Of a stretch of 14,474 nt of DNA, positions 1-6,155 are shown piece after piece (position 1 is the first letter of the stretch; each line of letters opens with the position of its first letter). The DNA lies in contig CAZAPZ010000037.1 in the NCBI GenBank assembly GCA_964487285.1, forward strand, positions 1 to 14,474, in the 5' to 3' direction. The DNA is from CAZAPZ01 sp964487285. GTDB taxonomy: Bacteria; Campylobacterota_A; Desulfurellia; JAADFJ01. A program made the position numbers and the translations under genes. The notes below the pieces were generated by a model. It searched no databases and had not been told where the DNA came from. It worked only from the letters and a program-made list of their open reading frames with translations.

Positions 1-112
1 ACCGGTTAGCATCTCAAATTTTAATTTCTAAATCTCACCCAATCTTAGCCTTTTGTGTATCTGTTTATTGTGCAGTGGTCTCATTATCTTTGTTAGAATC
101 TAATATTTCCTG

Positions 113-1312
113 TTAAAATTTACATTTCCTTAAAATTGTTAGTTTTTCTGCAAAAATTTCCGATTTAATATATAAAAATTCATTCGTGTTGCCAACCGTC
201 TTTTTATTTGAATCCATATCGTATAATTCGTTTATCTCTATGGGAATAACATCTGCATTTTTTTTAAATAGTTCATATTTTCCAGGAATTATCTGATTTC
301 TCAGTTTTATAAATATTTTATTATTTTGGCTATATTCAACCACTCCGACAAAACTGCAGTTTCTTTCATACCCTGACGACTTTAAATACTGCATCGGATG
401 ATTTTTGTAAAATCCCAGAGAATACGGTCTATGGCTTACTTTTTTTAATTCTTTAATATAAAATCCAAGTCTATTTTTAAAATTTCTTCCCTCTAAAATA
501 TCATCTATGGCCTTGCGGTAAATTGCCGTAGTTACAGCCGTATAATATACACTTTTCATTCTTCCTTCTATTTTGAGAGACTTTACGCCGGCATCAATAA
601 TTTCATCAAGGACTGGCAGGGCACACATATCGTATGAATTAAATATAAAACTACCCTCATCATGCTCTTGAACATATATTGGCTCATCCTTCCTTTTTTC
701 CTCAACGAGGGTATATTTCCATCTGCAGCTTTGGGTACAATCACCGCTGTTTGCGCTTCTTTCATTCATATAAGCACTTAAAAAGCATCTTCCTGAATAT
801 GCCATGCACATAGATCCGTGGACAAATACTTCAAGTTTTACATTACTGCTTTTTGCAAATCTTCTTATATCTTCAATAGGCAGTTCTCGTGCCAGAACAA
901 CTCGGTCAACATTAAACTGTTTCAATAAGTTGGCTGCATACGAATTGGTTATATTTGCTTGAGTGCTGATATGAATCGGAATACTACTATATTCATTTAC
1001 TATATTTAATACACCCAAATCTGAAATAATTAGAGCATCAGGAGGATAGTTGTTTAAAAATTTGATAAATTCTATGAGTTCATCAATATCTCTATCAAAG
1101 ATATATGAATTAAGTGCAAGGTATAGTTTTTTACCGGATTTATGTACGAATTTTATGGCTTTTTGCAACTCGAGCTTATCAAGATTACCCGCCTTCGAGC
1201 GCAGGCCGAATAGCTTATATCCTGTATAAACAGCATCGGCACCGTAATTTATAGCTGTTTTTATTTTTTCAAAATTACCACCAGGGGATAAAAGTTCAAG
1301 ATTATTTTTCAT
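113..1312 (-). CDS. Peptidase U32 family protein (TrhP/YegQ-like, probable tRNA or RNA hydroxylation factor)
   Basis: The 399-residue product has the U32 opening ELLSPGG at 6-12 and the family signature region at 161-200 (VFVHGSMCMAYSGRC, then SGDCTQSCRWKY). A third conserved block, DMCALPVLDEI then KIEGRMKS, lies at 228-254, and a C-terminal beta-type domain covers about 315-399. Family members once called collagenases are now known to act in RNA hydroxylation (TrhP, RlhA) or oxygen-independent ubiquinone hydroxylation (UbiU/UbiV). Length and the C-terminal domain fit TrhP/YrrO better than the shorter UbiU. Cysteines 169, 176, 192 and 230 have almost the spacing I recall for the 4Fe-4S ligands of UbiU, so an iron-sulfur cluster is likely. 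No Shine-Dalgarno is visible, yet the start is supported because MKNNLELLSPGG is the usual N-terminus. It stands alone, 213 bases downstream of livF. The family is certain; the substrate is inferred. Confidence 0.9.
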   Translation of the reverse strand: MKNNLELLSPGGNFEKIKTAINYGADAVYTGYKLFGLRSKAGNLDKLELQKAIKFVHKSGKKLYLALNSYIFDRDIDELIEFIKFLNNYPPDALIISDLGVLNIVNEYSSIPIHISTQANITNSYAANLLKQFNVDRVVLARELPIEDIRRFAKSSNVKLEVFVHGSMCMAYSGRCFLSAYMNERSANSGDCTQSCRWKYTLVEEKRKDEPIYVQEHDEGSFIFNSYDMCALPVLDEIIDAGVKSLKIEGRMKSVYYTAVTTAIYRKAIDDILEGRNFKNRLGFYIKELKKVSHRPYSLGFYKNHPMQYLKSSGYERNCSFVGVVEYSQNNKIFIKLRNQIIPGKYELFKKNADVIPIEINELYDMDSNKKTVGNTNEFLYIKSEIFAEKLTILRKCKF

Positions 1313-1322
1313 CAGAAAATTG

Positions 1323-1350
1323 AGTATAATAGCTAAAGATTTTTTTACAA
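1323..1350 (-). promoter_or_regulatory. Candidate sigma70 promoter for the U32 gene, close to leaderless
   Basis: On the minus strand TTGTAA (1345-1350) is followed after 16 bases by TATACT (1323-1328). Only 10 bases separate the -10 box from the ATG at 1312, so a start 6-8 bases downstream of it would leave a leader of a few bases. This agrees with the absence of a Shine-Dalgarno sequence. In such AT-rich DNA a chance match is possible. Confidence 0.4.
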
Positions 1351-1467
1351 ATTAACTTTTAAGAGTTTCTCTTTTAGTTAGTTCTTAGGCTCTTATGGCT
1401 TTAGTGTGGAAAAACTATTACAACTAATGTGAAGAAAACTCCCAAAAACCTTTTGTTTATTTATATG

Positions 1468-1491
1468 TTCTTTTTCCTTGATGAAAAAGAA
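1468..1491 (-). terminator. AT-rich hairpin after livF, possible end of the liv transcript
   Basis: A perfect 9-base inverted repeat (TTCTTTTTC / GAAAAAGAA) with a 6-base loop lies 34 bases past the livF stop. The stem is almost all A-U and no uridine tract follows on the minus strand, so it is not a canonical Rho-independent terminator. It may instead be a 3'-end stabiliser or chance. Confidence 0.25.
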
Positions 1492-1525
1492 TCAGAAAAT
1501 CAAGATAGACATATCCAAGACTTAA

Positions 1526-2254
1526 TCAGTTTTTCTTTTTTCCAAGATATGCTTCTTGAACCTTGTGAGATGATAATAGTTCTTCTGCGCTCCCGGCAAT
1601 TACAATTTTCCCGACTTCAAGTACATAGCCTCTATCTGCAAGCATAAGAGCTAATCTTGCGTTTTGTTCAACTAAAAGCACCGTAACGCCTGAGTTGTTT
1701 ATCTCTTTTATTACATTAAAAATTTTTTTAACTAAAATAGGAGCAAGTCCAAGACTTGGTTCATCAAGAAGAAGCATTTCGGGTTTGCTCATTAGAGCTC
1801 TTGCAATCGCAAGCATCTGCTGCTCTCCTCCGGACAAGGTTCCTGCAAGCTGCCGCTCTCTTTCTTTTAGTATAGGGAATAATGAATAAATCCAGCCGAG
1901 ACGATTTTCATCTATCGACCGTTGCGTATATGCTCCGAGAAGTATGTTTTCCTTTACATTTAATATTCCGAATATTCTTCTCCCTTCAGGCGAATGGCTT
2001 ATGCCCATTGGAACTATTTTATAAGCAGGTGTAGATGTTAATTCAAAATTTTTGTATCTTATACTGCCTTTTTTGATCTTTATCAATCCGCTCACAGCTC
2101 TTAATGTTGTTGTTTTGCCAGCTCCGTTGGCTCCGAGAATAGTAACAATTTCACCTTTATATATATCAAAGGATATTCCTTTAACCGCCATAATATTTCC
2201 GTATGATACTTCCATATTATCAACCGTTAGAATTTTACTGCTTTTTTTACCCAA
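1526..2254 (-). CDS. livF: Branched-chain amino acid ABC transporter ATP-binding protein LivF
   Basis: This is one of the two cytoplasmic ATPases of the importer. Counting from the TTG start at 2254 (242 residues), it has Walker A GANGAGKTT at 41-49, signature LSGGEQQ at 140-146, Walker B LLLDEP at 161-166 and the VEQNA switch at 194-198. The Gln in place of the switch His is usual for LivF. An ATG at 2323 would add 23 basic residues and overlap livG by 77 bases. An ATG at 2215 would remove the first beta strand (KILTVDN). The TTG has TGAGG six bases upstream and gives the family's usual length, so I prefer it. It overlaps the livG end by 8 bases and is the last gene of the importer operon. 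It ends EAYLGKKKN, echoing the EAYLG end of LivG. The function is secure; the start is probable. Confidence 0.93.
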   Translation of the reverse strand: MGKKSSKILTVDNMEVSYGNIMAVKGISFDIYKGEIVTILGANGAGKTTTLRAVSGLIKIKKGSIRYKNFELTSTPAYKIVPMGISHSPEGRRIFGILNVKENILLGAYTQRSIDENRLGWIYSLFPILKERERQLAGTLSGGEQQMLAIARALMSKPEMLLLDEPSLGLAPILVKKIFNVIKEINNSGVTVLLVEQNARLALMLADRGYVLEVGKIVIAGSAEELLSSHKVQEAYLGKKKN

Positions 2255-2999
2255 GATAAGCCTCAATAACTTTCGGATCTTTTTGAATAGATTCAGGATC
2301 GCCTTCGGCAATTTTTTTACCAAAATTTATAACACAAAGCTCTTCAGTTGTATGCATTACCAAATCCATATCATGCTCAATTAGCAGGACGGTGACTCCC
2401 ATCTTTTTAATTCTAAATATTGTATCGGAAAGTTCATTTGTCTCTTTTTCGTTAAGACCGGCGGCAGGTTCATCAAGTATTAACAATTTAGGTTCAGTTG
2501 CCAGAGCTCTTGCCATTTCTACTTTTCTTTGTATTCCATATGGAAGACTTCCTGCCTCGTTTTTGGCATAGTTTGAAAGACCGAAGAATTCCATTTGCTC
2601 TGCGGCTTTGAGCCAATTTTCTTTTTCATCTTTTTTGTAATACGGAGTATGCAGTATTCCTCCTATCCAAGATTGACGAGATTTAACATGGCGTCCGGAC
2701 ATAATATTTTCTGCGACACTCATCTGGGAAAAAAGCCTTATAGTTTGAAATGTTCTCACTATGCCCGATGAGGCTACACTATGAGGCGACTTGCCGGTGA
2801 TCTCTTTGCCTTGCCATGTTATTTTTCCTTTTTCAGGTTTATAGATACCGGTGATACAGTTGAAAACAGTTGTTTTGCCGGCACCGTTCGGACCTATAAT
2901 TCCAAAAACAATACCTTCCTTAATTGAAAAGCTTAGATTATCAATTGCAATTAGCCCGCCAAATCGCTTTGATAGATTTTCTACTTTCAGAATATGCAT
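2247..2999 (-). CDS. livG: Branched-chain amino acid ABC transporter ATP-binding protein LivG
   Basis: This is the second ATPase of the importer, 250 residues, close to the usual LivG length. Visible motifs are Walker A GPNGAGKTT at 36-44, Q-loop Gln85 in RTFQTIRLF, the LivG-type signature LPYGIQRKVEMARAL from 152, Walker B LLILDEP at 172-178, and switch His209 in IEHDMDLVM. All catalytic residues are present, and the shift from the canonical LSGGQ to LPYGIQ is normal for this branch. The start ATG lies one base past the livM stop, with no strong ribosome site, so translation is probably coupled to livM. With LivF it should form the heterodimeric motor that powers LivH-LivM. The C-terminal segment is the extra LivG/LivF-type tail. 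Assignment is confident. Confidence 0.96.
   Translation of the reverse strand: MHILKVENLSKRFGGLIAIDNLSFSIKEGIVFGIIGPNGAGKTTVFNCITGIYKPEKGKITWQGKEITGKSPHSVASSGIVRTFQTIRLFSQMSVAENIMSGRHVKSRQSWIGGILHTPYYKKDEKENWLKAAEQMEFFGLSNYAKNEAGSLPYGIQRKVEMARALATEPKLLILDEPAAGLNEKETNELSDTIFRIKKMGVTVLLIEHDMDLVMHTTEELCVINFGKKIAEGDPESIQKDPKVIEAYLG
2261..2265 (-). promoter_or_regulatory. Shine-Dalgarno supporting the TTG start of livF
   Basis: TGAGG on the minus strand sits six bases before the TTG at 2254-2252. It lies inside the last codons of livG, so livF translation is probably coupled to livG termination. Confidence 0.55.
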
Positions 3000-3000
3000 T

Positions 3001-3936
3001 TTAACTGCGGATATAGTCTGGAATTTTACCGAATTTGACAGGCCAAATACCCTTAGGTCTCAAAATCATAGTTAAAATCATTGCAATTCCAAAAACAAAA
3101 TATCGAGCCGTTGCAAACTCTCTGAATATTTCAGGTACTACAAACATCAAAAATGTTCCAATCAATACGCCCGGTATCGACGATTCTCCTCCGACTATAA
3201 CAATGGTAAAAAACAGCACTGATTGGACAAAATCGAATGCTTCAGGACTGACAGCTGAATATTGAACTGCAAACAGGGAGCCTGCAATGCCTGCAAGTGC
3301 GGCGCTTATGGCGAAAGCAAAAATTTTATAGAATCTCGTATTAATGCCGATAGTTTCGGCAGCCAATGAATCTTCATGAACATAATGCAGCGCTCTTCCT
3401 GTCTTACTTGATTCAAGATTACGAATTATAATTAAAGTTAATAGAAGAAAAAATAGAGCAAAATAATATATTGATGCCTGGCTTGTGAACTCTAATCCGA
3501 AAATTTCAGGTATTCCAACTCCAAAGATTCCGTTTGGCCCCCCGGTAATTCCGAAAATATTGTTTTTTAATGCCTGCTCAAATACAACATTAAATCCCAA
3601 CGTTGCCACAAGAAGGTAGTCGCCTTTTAAATGTACGATAGGAGAGGCGAGCAGAATACTGAAAATCATAGGAATAAGAATGGCGAATGGAAGTGTAAGT
3701 AATATGGGCATACCGTATGTACTGCTTAATATTGCGGTTGTATATGCACCCATTCCAAAATATATAGCATGTCCCATATCAAACATTCCGGCTCTGCCTA
3801 ACACAATATCTTGACTCAGTGATACAATTGAATAGATGAGAAAAGTTGTTCCTATTGCAATCCAGCTGGAATTTGAAAACAATGGAAATATTATAAAAAA
3901 TAGAAGTAAGGCAATCAAAAAGCTATTTTTTTTCAT
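3001..3936 (-). CDS. livM: Branched-chain amino acid ABC transporter permease LivM
   Basis: This 311-residue inner-membrane permease begins with a short basic head (MKKN) and a hydrophobic run to about residue 40, followed by several further membrane segments. Family blocks seen include SLSQDIVLGRAGMFDMGHA around 39-57, TGGPNGIFG at 131-139, and the cytoplasmic coupling segment GRALHYVHEDSLAAETIGIN at 180-199, which meets the ATPases. The block RPKGIWP near 293-299 is typical of the LivM C-terminus. The ATG overlaps the livH stop as ATGA, a classical coupling arrangement that also fixes the start. It should form the membrane channel with LivH. Substrate cannot be told from the permease; hydrophobic amino acids are the family default. 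Confidence 0.95.
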   Translation of the reverse strand: MKKNSFLIALLLFFIIFPLFSNSSWIAIGTTFLIYSIVSLSQDIVLGRAGMFDMGHAIYFGMGAYTTAILSSTYGMPILLTLPFAILIPMIFSILLASPIVHLKGDYLLVATLGFNVVFEQALKNNIFGITGGPNGIFGVGIPEIFGLEFTSQASIYYFALFFLLLTLIIIRNLESSKTGRALHYVHEDSLAAETIGINTRFYKIFAFAISAALAGIAGSLFAVQYSAVSPEAFDFVQSVLFFTIVIVGGESSIPGVLIGTFLMFVVPEIFREFATARYFVFGIAMILTMILRPKGIWPVKFGKIPDYIRS

Positions 3937-4838
3937 ACCTTTTCTGCTATTCTTTCGCCAAGGATACCCGTTGGTCTAAATATGAGAATACCGATTAAAA
4001 GAATAAATGTGAACGCTTCCGACCATGAACTTGAAATATAGCCGGCTATAAAAGCGTTGAACACTCCAAGGAGCACACCTCCCAACATTGCACCTGGAAT
4101 ATTACCTATTCCACCTACTATGGCGGCAACAAATGCATTAAGACCGTACAGCCAGCCCATATTAAAATAGACTTCGCGATAGTAGATCCCGACAAATATT
4201 CCGCCTATTGCAGCGAGAGCAGAGCCAAGTATGAAGATTGTTGTAATTACTCCATTCACATTAATTCCCATCAGTTGGGCAGCATCTTGGTCAATGGCTG
4301 CTGCCCTTATAGCAGTTCCAAGTTTTGTTTTGTTTATAAAAAGATAGAGCAGGAGCATAAATAAAAGAGATGATACCATTATAAAGAGTTGCACCGAACT
4401 AATTATGACGCCTCCTATCGACCATGATGCTGTCGGCAGAATATTTGAAGGGAAAATTTTGAGATTTGGTCCCCAAAGAAGCATCATACCATTTTCAAAA
4501 ACAAGACTTGCGCCTAATGCAGAAACAACTGCGCTGAGTCTTGGAGCTCCTGCTTTTCTAAGCGGTCTGTATGCTACTCTTTCAAGCAGTATTCCAGCAA
4601 AAACAATAACTAAAATTGTGATTATTGTTGTAGCAAGTAATATTATGAGGCTGAAAGATGATGTTCCGGATGACGCGAAAACTGTCAACGCTACATATGC
4701 GGCAAGTGCAACAAGATCGCCATGAGCAAAGTTTATAAGCTTCATTACACCATAAACCATCGTGTATCCGAGAGCTATCAGAGCGTAAATACCGCCTATG
4801 GTTAATCCATTAACAAGCTGCTGGAAAAATGTGACCAT
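3933..4838 (-). CDS. livH: Branched-chain amino acid ABC transporter permease LivH
   Basis: This 301-residue permease carries the hallmark LivH N-terminus: GLTIGGIYALIALGYTMVYG at 11-30, leading into LINFAHGD at 34-41. ERVAYRPLR follows at 86-94. The cytoplasmic coupling segment is at about 171-195 (TKLGTAIRAAAIDQDAAQLM then GINVN). Near the end are VGGIGNIPGAMLGG at 241-254 and FRPTGILG at 287-294. Multiple hydrophobic stretches fit about eight membrane spans. The start is 9 bases after the livK stop; an AAGGA lies 16 bases upstream of the ATG, too far to be ideal, so coupling from livK is plausible. It pairs with LivM in the inner membrane. Assignment is confident; exact ligand is unknown. 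Confidence 0.96.
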   Translation of the reverse strand: MVTFFQQLVNGLTIGGIYALIALGYTMVYGVMKLINFAHGDLVALAAYVALTVFASSGTSSFSLIILLATTIITILVIVFAGILLERVAYRPLRKAGAPRLSAVVSALGASLVFENGMMLLWGPNLKIFPSNILPTASWSIGGVIISSVQLFIMVSSLLFMLLLYLFINKTKLGTAIRAAAIDQDAAQLMGINVNGVITTIFILGSALAAIGGIFVGIYYREVYFNMGWLYGLNAFVAAIVGGIGNIPGAMLGGVLLGVFNAFIAGYISSSWSEAFTFILLIGILIFRPTGILGERIAEKV

Positions 4839-4847
4839 CTATAAAGT

Positions 4848-5987
4848 TTAGTGTTCCTTATAAACTATATTATAACTCCCATTTTTTTGAATGATATATA
4901 CCATATAGCTGCTTCCCGTTCTCTCTCCGTTTTTAAGAAAGCTGACTTGTCCGGTTATGCCGGGAAAATTTTTCAAGTTGTGAAGATATTTCGCAAGTTT
5001 AACAGTGTTTGTAGTACCTGTTTCCTTTATGGCATGCAGGATTGCTCGTAAGCCGTCTGTGTTTAGAAGCGTCCATATACTTGGAGGCATCATATGATAT
5101 TTTGCTTTGTATGCCTTGAGAAAATTTATTGCCAAAGGATATGGAAGCATAGTAGGAGTTGGAACATTTATCAAATATGTTCCTGCTGCGCTTGGCCCGG
5201 CAAGCTTGAAAAAATCAGGGTTATCAACGGAATCGCCGCCCACAAAATCAGCTTTAATTCTAAGCTGCACCTGCTGTGATCTGAGCAGTCCGCCATCTGT
5301 GTAATAGCCTCCAAAATAAATAACATCAGGATTCATTGATTTTATTTTTGTTAATATTGGAGTAAAATTTTGTGCTCCCGATGTAATTCTTCCGCGATAA
5401 AGAACTTTGCCCCCATCTTTTTTTATAGCTTTTGCCACAGCATTGGATAGACCGTCTGAATAGCTTGAATGGTCGGAAAGTACCACAATTCTTTTATAAT
5501 GCTTTTTATTTACAAGATACTTAGCGGTAAATGTTGCTTCAGCGCTATTTGGAAAAGAGTTTCTAAAAAATGTCCAGTATCCATGCTCTGTAAGCCTGTC
5601 GCTTGTCCCATCACTTGTTTGAAGAACCTTTGCTCTGTAATATGTTGCTTCTGCCGCTTCAGTTGATGTTGATGTGTATGATCCTATTACAGCAATTACG
5701 CCTTTATTTACCAAGTCTCTTGCGCATATAGCAGCCTGAACCGCAGTTCCTTCATCGTCGCACACAATTACTTTTATCTTTCTGCCTAAAACACCGCCTT
5801 TTGCATTTTGCTGGCTTACTATAAGTCTAACGGCTTGAGCTATTCCTTGCCCTTCATTTGCATACTTGCCTGTTATGGGCGCCTGAACGCCAATTAGTAT
5901 ATCGGAAGCCATAGCTTTATACGATAATGACAATCCTGCGGTTAGAACAAAGATCAGTGTAAAAACCAGTACCCTAAACTTTTTCAT
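4848..5987 (-). CDS. livK: Amino-acid ABC transporter periplasmic substrate-binding protein (LivK/LivJ type)
   Basis: This 379-residue type-I periplasmic binding protein starts with a Sec signal peptide: basic MKKFR, a hydrophobic core to about 21, and probable cleavage after AMA at 27. No lipobox Cys is present, so it should be free in the periplasm. The mature protein opens IGVQAPITGKYANEGQG (32-48), and the hinge/ligand region IGSYTSTSTEAAEA (101-114) is typical of the family. Cys76 and Cys88 are the only close cysteine pair and could form a disulfide. The start is fixed by AGGAGG (5993-5998) five bases upstream. It leads the operon, as expected for the component needed in excess. The neighbouring divergent putA makes proline or a related amino acid a reasonable ligand alongside Leu/Ile/Val, but sequence alone does not decide this. 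Confidence 0.94.
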   Translation of the reverse strand: MKKFRVLVFTLIFVLTAGLSLSYKAMASDILIGVQAPITGKYANEGQGIAQAVRLIVSQQNAKGGVLGRKIKVIVCDDEGTAVQAAICARDLVNKGVIAVIGSYTSTSTEAAEATYYRAKVLQTSDGTSDRLTEHGYWTFFRNSFPNSAEATFTAKYLVNKKHYKRIVVLSDHSSYSDGLSNAVAKAIKKDGGKVLYRGRITSGAQNFTPILTKIKSMNPDVIYFGGYYTDGGLLRSQQVQLRIKADFVGGDSVDNPDFFKLAGPSAAGTYLINVPTPTMLPYPLAINFLKAYKAKYHMMPPSIWTLLNTDGLRAILHAIKETGTTNTVKLAKYLHNLKNFPGITGQVSFLKNGERTGSSYMVYIIQKNGSYNIVYKEH

Positions 5988-6039
5988 AAATACCTCCTAA
6001 AATTAATTTACTATAGTTGATTTATTAATGTTATTAGGC

Positions 6040-6067
6040 ATTATAAACATTTTAAAATAGTTGTCAA
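6040..6067 (-). promoter_or_regulatory. Consensus sigma70 promoter for livKHMGF
   Basis: On the minus strand TTGACA (6062-6067) and TATAAT (6040-6045) match the consensus at all twelve positions with a 16-base spacer. The predicted start near 6033 gives a leader of about 45 bases that contains the strong livK ribosome site. Confidence 0.8.
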
Positions 6068-6091
6068 TATTCAAGTTTAGTATTGTTGACA
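6062..6091. promoter_or_regulatory. Shared divergent control segment with nested inverted repeats
   Basis: The two -35 boxes (TGTCAA and TTGACA on the plus strand) form an inverted repeat with 18 bases between them. Within it, CAATA (6065-6069) faces TATTG (6081-6085) around a slightly different centre. A regulator bound here would touch both promoters. The outer symmetry is explained by the -35 boxes themselves; only the inner arms are extra evidence. Confidence 0.4.
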
Positions 6092-6113
6092 TAATAGTTA
6101 TGCTAAATATACT
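6086..6113 (+). promoter_or_regulatory. Sigma70 promoter for putA
   Basis: TTGACA (6086-6091) is followed after 16 bases by TATACT (6108-6113), eleven of twelve consensus positions. The predicted start near 6120 gives a leader of about 36 bases ending in AAGGAGG (6145-6151), four bases before the putA ATG. Confidence 0.75.
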
Positions 6114-6124
6114 TTTGAAGATAA

Positions 6125-6136
6125 GCTTTGCAAAGC
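6125..6136. promoter_or_regulatory. 12-base perfect palindrome in the putA leader
   Basis: GCTTTGCAAAGC is a perfect palindrome just downstream of the predicted putA transcription start and 9 bases before its ribosome site. Position suits an operator for a dimeric repressor, or a small leader hairpin. No regulator gene is present in the window. Confidence 0.35.
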
Positions 6137-6155
6137 GATAGAACAAGGAGGGACA

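Noticed and set aside
1..112. RNA gene or riboswitch at the left edge
   Set aside because: The segment is AT-rich with no cloverleaf, no strong stem and no open frame of note; I see nothing to annotate.
113..1312. UbiU-type ubiquinone hydroxylation protein
   Set aside because: The cysteine pattern is similar, but the protein is about 70 residues longer with a C-terminal domain, no UbiV partner is adjacent, and the prenyltransferase in the window looks menaquinone-type.
1325..1330. TATAAT on the plus strand as a promoter running toward livF antisense
   Set aside because: No acceptable -35 box lies at the right distance and no plus-strand gene follows; it overlaps the better minus-strand promoter.
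2255..2323. Upstream extension of livF to an ATG at 2323
   Set aside because: It would add 23 basic residues unlike LivF N-termini and overlap livG by 77 bases, while a TTG with a well-placed TGAGG gives the normal length.
4405..4725. 106-residue open frame antisense to livH, and similar frames over livG, livM and livK
   Set aside because: These are shadows of conserved transporter genes without start signals or domains.
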